The position numbers and the translations under genes are program-made. Shown one piece after another: positions 1-5,091 of a DNA stretch of 5,091 bases. The notes under the pieces are model-generated. The model saw nothing but the letters and a program-made list of their open reading frames with translations. It ran no database searches and was not told the DNA's origin. Source of the stretch: Acidobacteriota bacterium (GTDB lineage: Bacteria > Acidobacteriota > UBA4820 > DSQY01); NCBI GenBank assembly GCA_021814085.1, contig JAKAJA010000165.1, positions 1 through 5,091 of the forward strand. Reading direction: 5' to 3'. The first letter of the stretch is position 1. Every line of letters begins with the position of its first letter.

Positions 1-1
1 C

Positions 2-721
2 GTGGTTTTCCGCCAGCAGGTCGTCAAGCCCGTGCACGACACCAAGCCCAACCTGGAGATCGTCCAGGGGCTGGCCAAGCGCCTGAACCTCTCGGACTAC
101 TTCGACTACACCATGGACCAGTGGGTGGATGCCCAGGCCAAGGACCTCCCCGTGGACAACCCCCTCGCATACCTCAAGAAGCACGGCGTCCTCGGGATCG
201 CCGAGCCCAAGTTCGGGGGGACCCTCAAGCCCGACCACCGGTTCGTCACCAAGTCCGGCAAGATCGAGCTCTACTCGGAGCGCCTGCAGGAATCAGGGTT
301 CGACGCGCTTCCCGTCTACAAACCACCCGTCCTGCCGCCCGCGGGCCGCTTCCGCATGGTCCTGGGCCGGAAGGGGTACTTCACGCACGCCAACCAGACC
401 AACAACCCCTGGCTCAACGAGTTCTACCCGGAGAACGACCTCTCCATCAACCCCCGGCCGGCGCAGAACCTTGGCATCAAGACGGGGGACATGCTGGAAG
501 TCTCGAGCAGCGCGGGAACGGTCAGGCTGAAGGCGCGCGTGACGGAGGAGATCCGCCCCGATTGCGTCTTCATGCTCCACGGTTACGGGAAGAAATCCAA
601 GTGGCAGAAGCTCGTCTACGGCGTGGGGGCGAGCGATGCGGTTGTCCTGGAGACGGCCTGGGACGAGGTCTCGGGCAACGCGGCCTTCCACGAGACCTTC
701 GTGAACGTCCGGAAAGCTTGA
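2..721 (+). CDS. Molybdopterin oxidoreductase catalytic subunit, C-terminal part (Psr/Phs-like, 5' truncated)
   Basis: This is the C-terminal 239 residues of the catalytic subunit of a DMSO-reductase-superfamily enzyme, which would hold Mo-bis-MGD and reduce or oxidise a small substrate, probably outside the cytoplasmic membrane. The reading frame is open to the left edge, so the GTG at 2 is an internal valine codon; family members usually have roughly 700-800 residues. Visible landmarks, numbered from that codon: the TKSGKIELYSERL stretch (83-95), common just before the last domain; then a molybdopterin-dinucleotide-binding beta-barrel (about 115-238) with GRKGYFTHANQTNN (122-135), NPRPAQNLGIKTGD (150-163) and HGYG (193-196), ending in SGNAAFHETFVNV. 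These resemble polysulfide/thiosulfate reductase A subunits; arsenate, tetrathionate or selenate-type relatives remain possible. The N-terminal Fe-S site, any Tat signal and the Mo ligand residue lie outside the window. Its stop codon overlaps the next gene's ribosome-binding site, indicating one operon. Confidence 0.93.
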   Translation: MVFRQQVVKPVHDTKPNLEIVQGLAKRLNLSDYFDYTMDQWVDAQAKDLPVDNPLAYLKKHGVLGIAEPKFGGTLKPDHRFVTKSGKIELYSERLQESGFDALPVYKPPVLPPAGRFRMVLGRKGYFTHANQTNNPWLNEFYPENDLSINPRPAQNLGIKTGDMLEVSSSAGTVRLKARVTEEIRPDCVFMLHGYGKKSKWQKLVYGVGASDAVVLETAWDEVSGNAAFHETFVNVRKA

Positions 722-731
722 GGCGACGACC

Positions 732-1286
732 ATGGCTGACACCAAGAAGAAGCGTTACGTGCTCGTCCTCGATTCGAAAAAGTGCATCAACTGCAAAGCC
801 TGCGTGGTAGCCTGCAAGGCCGAGAACGGCGTCCCCGTGGGCAAGTTCCGGGACTGGATCACGGAGGAGCGCCGCGGGACTTGGCCGCGCCTCATGGCCA
901 CCTTCGACCCCGAGCAGTGCATGCACTGCGAGAACCCCTCATGCGTCCGCGTCTGCCCCACGGGGGCCTCGTGGCAGAGGAAGGACGGCATCGTCCTCGT
1001 GAACTACGACGACTGCATCGGGTGCCGGTACTGCATGATCGCCTGTCCCTACAACGCCCGCTACTTCAGGGAGGACCTGGGGGTCGTGGACAAGTGCACC
1101 CTCTGCGCCCACCGCGTGGACAAGGGCGGGATCCCGGCGTGCGTGGAGACCTGCCCCTCCAAGGTCCGCGTCTTCGGTGACCTTGAGGATCCGTCCAGCG
1201 ACGTGTCCCAGCTCCTGAACACGCGCCGCTACCTGGTCAAGAAACCCGAGACGGGCAACGGCCCGCAGCTCTATTACCTCCTGTAG
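732..1286 (+). CDS. Four-cluster [4Fe-4S] electron-transfer subunit (PsrB/PhsB/NrfC-like)
   Basis: This is the iron-sulfur subunit that passes electrons between the membrane subunit and the molybdopterin subunit. At 184 residues it is the usual size for PsrB/PhsB-type proteins (about 190). Sixteen cysteines fall into four groups: C18/C21/C24/C28, C63/C66/C71/C75, C95/C98/C101/C105 and C122/C125/C137/C141, the standard set for four cubane clusters in this family; all ligands are intact. The third group reads CIGCRYCMIACPY, highly typical. There is no signal peptide or Tat motif; known partners of this kind are exported by riding with a Tat-bearing catalytic subunit, which is inferred here. The ATG at 732 follows a GAGG at 720-723 by eight bases, and the N-terminus (MADTKKKRYVLVLDSKKC) matches family starts. 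The gene begins 10 bases after the catalytic-subunit gene and ends 9 bases before the membrane-subunit gene. Confidence 0.97.
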   Translation: MADTKKKRYVLVLDSKKCINCKACVVACKAENGVPVGKFRDWITEERRGTWPRLMATFDPEQCMHCENPSCVRVCPTGASWQRKDGIVLVNYDDCIGCRYCMIACPYNARYFREDLGVVDKCTLCAHRVDKGGIPACVETCPSKVRVFGDLEDPSSDVSQLLNTRRYLVKKPETGNGPQLYYLL

Positions 1287-1295
1287 GGGAGTGCC

Positions 1296-2255
1296 ATGCA
1301 GACCATCGAGTGGGGATTCCTGATCGTGAATTACCTTTTCCTCGGCGGCCTATCCGCGGGCCTCTTCTTCGTCTCTGCGCTCGCCACCTACCTCCAGGAG
1401 AACGGAGAGCCCGCCTACCCGAGGATCGCCAAATACGGCGCCATGATGGCTCCCTGGCCCGTTGCCCTGGGCTCCTTCCTCCTCATCTTCGACCTGGGGA
1501 ACTGGTACCGGTTCTACAAGCTCTTCATCGTCTTCAAGTGGCAGAGCCCCATGTCCATCGGGTCCTGGCTCCTGCTCGTGTTCACGGGGATCACTTTTCT
1601 GGCGTTCTGGGCGTGGCTTCCGGAGGAGACCCGGCACCGGCTCTTTTCCCTTCTGCCCAAGAGGCTCGCGTTCCTGAAGAGGTTCGACGTCAACATCGAC
1701 GCCTGGAAGCGCCCCCTGGCCATGGCCGGGTTCCCCTTCAGCATCGGCGTGGGCATCTACACGGGCGTCCTCCTCGGCGCGGTCCAGGCCCGGCCCTTCT
1801 GGAACACCAACCTCGTCGCCCAAATGTTCCTATTCTCGGCCTTTTCCACGGGCACCGCGGCTCTCATCCTCGCCCTCTCGGCCAACAAGAAGGAGCTGGA
1901 CTTCAGACAGCTGCGCTTCCTATACACGCTGGACATCTGCTTCATCACCATCGAGTTCTTCATCGTGCTGCCCTACCTGATCCACGGCAAGCTCTCGGTG
2001 CTCGCCGTGCAGGAGGCCCTGAAGCTCATCCTGGGCGGACCGTACACCCTGACCTTCTGGCTCTTCTTCATGCTGGCCGGACTCCTGCTCCCCCTCTTTA
2101 TCGAGCTTTGGGAGATGGCGCCGGCGCTCTTCCAGAAGGCCACGATCCACCACAACAAACCCCTCGCTTCCGTCGCGGCGGGGCTGGTTCTTCTGGGTGG
2201 CTACCTGTTGAGGTACATCTTCGTCTACGCCGGCCAGATCAGTGCGTTCAAGTGA
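1296..2255 (+). CDS. NrfD/PsrC-family quinone-interacting membrane subunit
   Basis: This 319-residue integral membrane protein is the probable membrane anchor and quinol-reacting subunit of the complex. About eight hydrophobic helices can be read: roughly residues 6-33, 47-68, 87-107, 139-163, 172-194, 205-229, 247-272 and 289-311. Family-like features are a Gly-rich first helix (NYLFLGGLSAGLFF), LDLGN-like FDLGNWYRF (65-73), SPMSIGSW (84-91), the YTGVLLG stretch (155-161) and the C-terminal RYIFVYAGQ (306-314), which is characteristic of NrfD proteins. There is no heme-binding motif, so quinol oxidation would rely on the bound quinone and the Fe-S subunit, as described for PsrC. The start ATG sits four bases after GGGAG (1287-1291), directly behind the preceding stop. 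The stop TGA at 2253-2255 overlaps the ribosome-binding site of the chaperone gene. NrfD relatives also serve tetrathionate, arsenate and sulfur reductases, so this subunit does not define the substrate. Confidence 0.95.
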   Translation: MQTIEWGFLIVNYLFLGGLSAGLFFVSALATYLQENGEPAYPRIAKYGAMMAPWPVALGSFLLIFDLGNWYRFYKLFIVFKWQSPMSIGSWLLLVFTGITFLAFWAWLPEETRHRLFSLLPKRLAFLKRFDVNIDAWKRPLAMAGFPFSIGVGIYTGVLLGAVQARPFWNTNLVAQMFLFSAFSTGTAALILALSANKKELDFRQLRFLYTLDICFITIEFFIVLPYLIHGKLSVLAVQEALKLILGGPYTLTFWLFFMLAGLLLPLFIELWEMAPALFQKATIHHNKPLASVAAGLVLLGGYLLRYIFVYAGQISAFK

Positions 2256-2257
2256 GG
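2254..2257 (+). promoter_or_regulatory. Ribosome-binding site that sets the chaperone start
   Basis: GAGG lies five bases before the ATG at 2263 and shares two bases with the TGA stop of the membrane-subunit gene. It supports ATG 2263 rather than the in-frame GTG at 2242, which lies inside the preceding gene. The 11 bases around it (TGAGGCGACGA) recur exactly at 719-729, at the junction before the Fe-S subunit gene. Confidence 0.7.
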
Positions 2258-2262
2258 CGACG

Positions 2263-2943
2263 ATGACCCCCAAGCGGAAGGCCGCGGGCGCTGACGCCCC
2301 CGAGGACTTGGTCCCGGCCCTGTCATCGGTGTTCTCCCTCTTATCCGAGGTGTTCCTCGAGCCCGAGGCGGACGTGAAGGTGCGCCTCGGGGAGGTCCTG
2401 GCCTTTTGTCCGGTGAACTGCCCTGGCCTCGAGGGCCTGCCCAAGGCGCTGCAAGGCATGATCGAAAATTGCGAGCCGCCGAACGGACAGGCCATGGAGT
2501 TCGTCAGGCTCTTCCTTCACGGGAACGGCAACGCGACGGTTCATCCCTACGAGTCCGTCTACACCCACGGCCACCTCATGGCCCCCGAATGCCTGGACGA
2601 CTGGCGGGCTCTCCACGAGGAGGTGGGCATCCACCCGCGGGGCACCCTCCACGTCCCGCCGGACCACCTCGGCCTGGAGCTGGAGTTCCTGGCCTACGTC
2701 CTTTCACGGATTGCCTCGGAAGGGGACCACGCGGAATCGCAGCGCGTCCGGGCGGCGGCGGAGACGGCCCTCCGGAGACACCTCGTTCCCTTCTCCCGCC
2801 GATTCGTCGCGAGGCTTTCAGGGGCCGGGCCCAGCACCTATTACGCGAGCGCCGGAGCGGCTCTCGTGGAGGGGCTTCACGCCTGCGTCATCATTCTGGG
2901 ATTGTCCCCCGACCCCGCCCAGGGGTCGCCCGCCAACAACTAA
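2263..2943 (+). CDS. TorD-family molybdoenzyme maturation chaperone
   Basis: This 226-residue soluble cytoplasmic protein belongs to the TorD/DmsD/NarJ superfamily, whose members bind the immature catalytic subunit or its Tat leader, assist molybdenum-cofactor insertion and delay export until folding is complete. Visible family features, counted from ATG 2263: an amphipathic N-terminal helix region (14-32), EFVRLF (79-84), HPYESVY (94-100) and the signature-like PDHLGLELEFLAY (133-145), followed by a helical C-terminal part with RRFVARL (179-185) and TYYAS (192-196). The length is normal. An in-frame GTG at 2242 would add seven residues but would overlap the previous gene and has no clear ribosome-binding site; ATG 2263 follows GAGG by five bases. 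As the last gene of the operon, seven bases after the membrane-subunit gene, it is most likely dedicated to the catalytic subunit encoded upstream. Its TAA stop runs into the terminator hairpin. Confidence 0.93.
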   Translation: MTPKRKAAGADAPEDLVPALSSVFSLLSEVFLEPEADVKVRLGEVLAFCPVNCPGLEGLPKALQGMIENCEPPNGQAMEFVRLFLHGNGNATVHPYESVYTHGHLMAPECLDDWRALHEEVGIHPRGTLHVPPDHLGLELEFLAYVLSRIASEGDHAESQRVRAAAETALRRHLVPFSRRFVARLSGAGPSTYYASAGAALVEGLHACVIILGLSPDPAQGSPANN

Positions 2944-2969
2944 AAAGGGGCGGGCTCCCGCCCGCCCCT
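2942..2969 (-). terminator. Rho-independent terminator for the sigma-54 activator gene
   Basis: A perfect 10-bp GC-rich stem (AGGGGCGGGC at 2946-2955 pairing with GCCCGCCCCT at 2960-2969) encloses a 4-base loop. On the - strand the stem is followed by a run of five T (one in the stem, complement of 2942-2946), the classical intrinsic-terminator layout, 22 bases past the activator stop. On the + strand the hairpin has only an A-run before it and no T-run after it, so its use by the respiratory operon is uncertain. The A-run includes part of the chaperone TAA stop. Confidence 0.85.
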
Positions 2970-2991
2970 GGCATTCCCATCGGCTCCAAAT

Positions 2992-4809
2992 TCAGCGGTA
3001 GACCTCTTCGATGCCGAGTTCCTTGAGCTTCCGCCACAGGGTGGTTCGCCCGATGCCCAGCTCCTTGGCCAGCAGGGAGCGGTTCCCCCGGAATCTCTCC
3101 AGCAGCTCGATGAACTGTTCCCGGTTCTCCGGCGCGGCGTGAACAGCCGGTTCGCCGGCCTCGTCCCTGGCCTTGCCGCGGCCATTGCGGCTCGGCGACG
3201 GGGGATCGATAGGTGTGCGCTCCAAGCGGGCCATTGTCCTCCCGCCCCGCCAGGACTGGATCTCCACGGGAAGGGCCGGCCGTTCGAGGACGGTCCCCTT
3301 GGAACAGACGAAGGCGTACTCGAGGGCGTTGCGCAGCTCCCGGACGTTTCCCGGCCACGGGTATTCCACGAGGAGGGCAAGGGCTCGGGAGGAGACCTCC
3401 TGGATGGAGCGGCGGTACTTCTGGTTAAACAGGTCGATGAAGTAGTTCAGGAGGATCGGGATGTCTTCCTTCCGGTCGCGAAGGGGAGGGATCTGGATGG
3501 GGATGACGTTGAGCCGGTAGTAGAGGTCCTCCCGGAAGGTCCCCTTGCGGATCGCCTCCTTGAGGTCCTTGTTAGTGGCGGCCAGGATGCGCACGTCCAC
3601 CCGCTGGGTCCGGGTTCCTCCCACCCGCTCGAACTCCTTCTCCTGGAGCACCCGGAGGACCTTGGCCTGCAGGGGGGGAGACATGTCGCCCACCTCGTCC
3701 AGGAAGAGGGTGCCGCCGTCCGCGAGTTCGAACTTGCCCACCTTGTCGCTCACGGCCCCCGTGAAGGCGCCCTTCACGTGCCCGAAGAGCTCGCTCTCCA
3801 GGAGGTTCTCCGTGAGGGCGGAGCAGTTGATCTTGATGAAGGGCTTGTTGCGCCGCACGCTGCCGCCCACGATGCCGTTGGCGAGCATCTCCTTGCCCAC
3901 GCCGCTCTCGCCCAGGATCAGCACGGAAGTGTCCGTGTCCTTGATGGTGTGGACAAGGTCGAGGACCTCCTGCATGCGCTTGTTCTTGGTGACGAACCCG
4001 TGGGCCTTCACTAGAGACGCGGCACGCTGCTGGAGGTTGACCAACTCCGAATTGTCCCGGACGATGGCGATGACGCCGGAGACCTCGCCTGACGTGTCCC
4101 TTTGGAGGTACGTGCTCTTCAGCACGTGCCTCGCGTGGTCCTCCGCGTCCAGGACCCGCTCGCGGCAGTTGGCCACCGCCTTGCGGTTCTGAAGGGTCCA
4201 CCGGACGGGGCAGTCGGTCTCGCACTTGTCCGAGTGGAAGACCTCGGGGCAGGGCCTGCCAACCACCTCCTCCCGCCGCTTGTTCAGGAAGCGGAGGAGG
4301 CTTTCGCTGGCCCCCGTCAGCACCAGGGACTGATCCACCGTGAAGTACCCCTCCGCGATGGCGTCCAGGATGACGGAGAGCTTGTCCTTCTCCTGTTCCA
4401 GCTCGAGGGAGGTCGAGCGGAGGGACTCGAGGTAGTTCCCGAGATCCGCCATGTCCTTGAAGATCTCCATGGCGTAAGGTTCGCCGGGCTTGGACTGGGA
4501 CCCTCCAAAGATGCGGTGCGTCATGCAGAGGGGGCCCACTCCCGGGCAGCCGCAGGAGATGCTGTGCCGCTGGATCGTGCTCCTGTTGTCCGCCTCGGCG
4601 CGCTTCATGAGGCACTGGGTCTCGCAGACCGCGGTGTTGGTCACATCGGCGCACGAGCGGCCCGCCAGCTCTTCCCCCGGGCCGATCTCGAAGAGCCGGT
4701 AGAAGGCCGGGTTGGCATACAGGATGATCCGCTCGCGGTCCAGGATGAGGACCCCGTCGGGGAAGTCCTTCAGAATCGTTTTGCAGTAGTCGCCGGGGAA
4801 GGGAACCAT
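2992..4809 (-). CDS. Sigma-54-dependent transcriptional activator with two cysteine-rich PAS domains
   Basis: This 605-residue enhancer-binding protein would activate RNA polymerase carrying sigma-54. Domains from ATG 4809: PAS1 (about 12-100); a helical, charged linker (about 123-150), possibly a signalling coiled coil; PAS2 (about 146-255); an AAA+ domain (about 272-510) with Walker A GESGVGKE (300-307), GAFTGA sigma-54-contact loop (347-352), Walker B TLFLDE (367-372), FREDLYYRLNV (425-435) and WPGNVREL (485-492); a Pro/Arg-rich linker (about 520-562); and a Fis-type helix-turn-helix (about 565-602, NRSLLAKELGIGRTTLWRKL). All catalytic motifs are intact. It has no phosphoacceptor receiver domain, so sensing is presumably direct through the PAS domains. 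Eleven of thirteen cysteines are in the first 215 residues, with the pattern GRxC-x8-CETxC in both PAS domains. A TTG at 4830 is in frame, but ATG 4809 has a good GAGGTG six bases before it. It converges on the oxidoreductase operon, a likely but unproven target. Confidence 0.95.
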   Translation of the reverse strand: MVPFPGDYCKTILKDFPDGVLILDRERIILYANPAFYRLFEIGPGEELAGRSCADVTNTAVCETQCLMKRAEADNRSTIQRHSISCGCPGVGPLCMTHRIFGGSQSKPGEPYAMEIFKDMADLGNYLESLRSTSLELEQEKDKLSVILDAIAEGYFTVDQSLVLTGASESLLRFLNKRREEVVGRPCPEVFHSDKCETDCPVRWTLQNRKAVANCRERVLDAEDHARHVLKSTYLQRDTSGEVSGVIAIVRDNSELVNLQQRAASLVKAHGFVTKNKRMQEVLDLVHTIKDTDTSVLILGESGVGKEMLANGIVGGSVRRNKPFIKINCSALTENLLESELFGHVKGAFTGAVSDKVGKFELADGGTLFLDEVGDMSPPLQAKVLRVLQEKEFERVGGTRTQRVDVRILAATNKDLKEAIRKGTFREDLYYRLNVIPIQIPPLRDRKEDIPILLNYFIDLFNQKYRRSIQEVSSRALALLVEYPWPGNVRELRNALEYAFVCSKGTVLERPALPVEIQSWRGGRTMARLERTPIDPPSPSRNGRGKARDEAGEPAVHAAPENREQFIELLERFRGNRSLLAKELGIGRTTLWRKLKELGIEEVYR

Positions 4810-4815
4810 CGAACG

Positions 4816-4821
4816 CACCTC
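4816..4821 (-). promoter_or_regulatory. Ribosome-binding site that sets the activator start
   Basis: On the - strand GAGGTG stands six bases before the ATG at 4809. It falls downstream of the alternative in-frame TTG at 4830, which therefore is unlikely to be the start. Confidence 0.7.
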
Positions 4822-4829
4822 AGGCACCA

Positions 4830-4858
4830 AGGGTAGGACCGGGGAGGGGGAGTGTCAA
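4830..4858 (-). promoter_or_regulatory. Possible sigma-70-type promoter for the activator gene
   Basis: On the - strand a perfect -35 hexamer TTGACA (4858-4853) is followed after exactly 17 bases by TACCCT (4835-4830), which matches the -10 consensus at three of six positions including TA and the final T. Transcription would begin near 4823, leaving a very short leader that just includes GAGGTG. It would let the activator be expressed independently of the cytochrome gene. The -10 is weak and the spacer is C-rich, so this is a candidate only. Confidence 0.4.
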
Positions 4859-4874
4859 GGAATATCCAGAGGCT

Positions 4875-5091
4875 CTAAGGGTTGGCGGGTGAACTCAACC
4901 GCACCACGTACGCTACGAGCTCGGTCCTCGCCTCGCCCTTGATTCCGGGGAAGGACGGCATGCCGTTCCCTCCGTGGTCCAGGCGCTGGATGACCGCCTC
5001 CTTGCTGAGGGCGCGTCCGGCGAGCGAGGGGCCGGTGGAACTTCCCTGATGACAGGGGAGGCAGGCATCCATGTAGATGGTCGCCGCGTCG
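4875..5091 (-). CDS. c-type cytochrome, C-terminal part (5' truncated)
   Basis: The fragment is the end of a monoheme class I cytochrome c or of the cytochrome domain of a larger protein. It carries one CLPCH heme-attachment motif and, further on, GNGMPSFPG, where the methionine is the likely distal heme ligand; a final helix (ARTELVAYVVRL) completes the fold. The ATG at 5072 is not the real start: the frame stays open to the window edge, and the residues before it (DAATIYMDACLPCH) form the helix that normally precedes the heme motif. A signal peptide, expected for a periplasmic heme protein, would lie outside the window. The TAG stop is at 4877-4875. The gene points the same way as the activator, 65 bases upstream of its start. 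It could be an electron carrier for the respiratory system or an unrelated neighbour; nothing here decides that. Confidence 0.88.
   Translation of the reverse strand, partial: DAATIYMDACLPCHQGSSTGPSLAGRALSKEAVIQRLDHGGNGMPSFPGIKGEARTELVAYVVRLSSPANP

Noticed and set aside
121..810. Open + strand frame of 229 codons overlapping the catalytic-subunit gene
   Set aside because: Arg/Pro/Gly-rich shadow with no domain; the other frame carries the molybdopterin-binding motifs and joins neatly to the next gene.
2242..2262. GTG start giving the chaperone seven more residues
   Set aside because: It overlaps the membrane-subunit gene, whereas ATG 2263 has GAGG at proper spacing.
1310..2266. Open + strand frame of 318 codons overlapping the membrane-subunit gene
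   Set aside because: The true frame shows about eight helices and NrfD motifs; this one is an Arg/His/Pro-rich shadow.
3139..4014. Open + strand frame of 291 codons antisense to the activator
   Set aside because: It lies opposite the AAA+ coding region, which has every catalytic motif intact. The translation has no recognisable domain, and long antisense frames are expected in GC-rich DNA.
3572..4654. Open - strand frame of 360 codons overlapping the activator in another frame
   Set aside because: Its composition (Arg/Gly/Pro/His-rich) is that of a frame-shifted shadow of the real gene, which is continuous with no sign of a frameshift.
4102..4836. Open + strand frame of 244 codons antisense to the PAS region
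   Set aside because: The complementary - strand frame encodes clear PAS domains with family-like motifs; the + frame resembles nothing and has no ribosome-binding site.
5070..5072. ATG on the - strand as the start of a 65-residue cytochrome
   Set aside because: It sits only a few residues before the heme motif and would remove the first helix and the export signal; the frame remains open to the window edge with family-like residues.
1..5091. CRISPR arrays, tRNA or rRNA genes, insertion sequences, long direct repeats
   Set aside because: None seen; the window is almost fully accounted for by six protein genes and short intergenic gaps of at most 65 bases.

Overview
The window is a 5,091-base piece of GC-rich bacterial DNA that codes along almost its whole length. 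It carries a respiratory module built around a molybdopterin (Mo-bis-MGD) oxidoreductase of the DMSO-reductase superfamily. The high GC, the Psr/Phs-type three-subunit oxidoreductase, the dedicated TorD-type chaperone, the PAS-containing sigma-54 activator and the c-type cytochrome suggest a Gram-negative bacterium capable of anaerobic respiration. Desulfobacterota, Myxococcota or Acidobacteriota would all fit; the sequence alone does not settle the phylum.

Layout. On the + strand, four tightly packed genes form the 3' part of one operon: (1) the C-terminal 239 residues of the catalytic molybdopterin subunit, cut by the left edge (to 721); (2) a 184-residue ferredoxin-like subunit with sixteen cysteines for four [4Fe-4S] clusters (732-1286); (3) a 319-residue NrfD/PsrC-type membrane subunit with about eight helices (1296-2255); (4) a 226-residue TorD-family maturation chaperone (2263-2943). 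Gaps are 10, 9 and 7 bases. On the - strand, converging on the operon, is a 605-residue sigma-54-dependent activator with two PAS domains, an AAA+ domain and a Fis-type helix-turn-helix (4809-2992). Upstream of it in the same orientation is the C-terminal end of a c-type cytochrome, cut by the right edge (4875-5091). A strong hairpin lies between the convergent gene ends, with its T-tract on the - strand.

How it fits together (inference from families). The NrfD-like subunit would exchange electrons with the membrane quinone pool. The four-cluster subunit would wire them to the Mo cofactor in the catalytic subunit, which would reduce (or oxidise) a small inorganic substrate. The chaperone would guard cofactor loading and export of the catalytic subunit. 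The activator, which has no receiver domain, would sense a signal through its PAS domains and drive sigma-54 promoters, plausibly the operon's own promoter outside the left edge. The substrate cannot be assigned: the C-terminal part looks closest to the polysulfide/thiosulfate reductase type, but the active-site region is off the window.

The most unusual signal is in the activator. Both PAS domains carry the same cysteine pattern (GRxC, then eight residues, then CETxC), and the first adds a further C-x-C-x6-C group. Eleven of the protein's thirteen cysteines lie in its first 215 residues. This suggests a metal-, Fe-S- or thiol-based sensor that reports on redox state or on the respiratory substrate.
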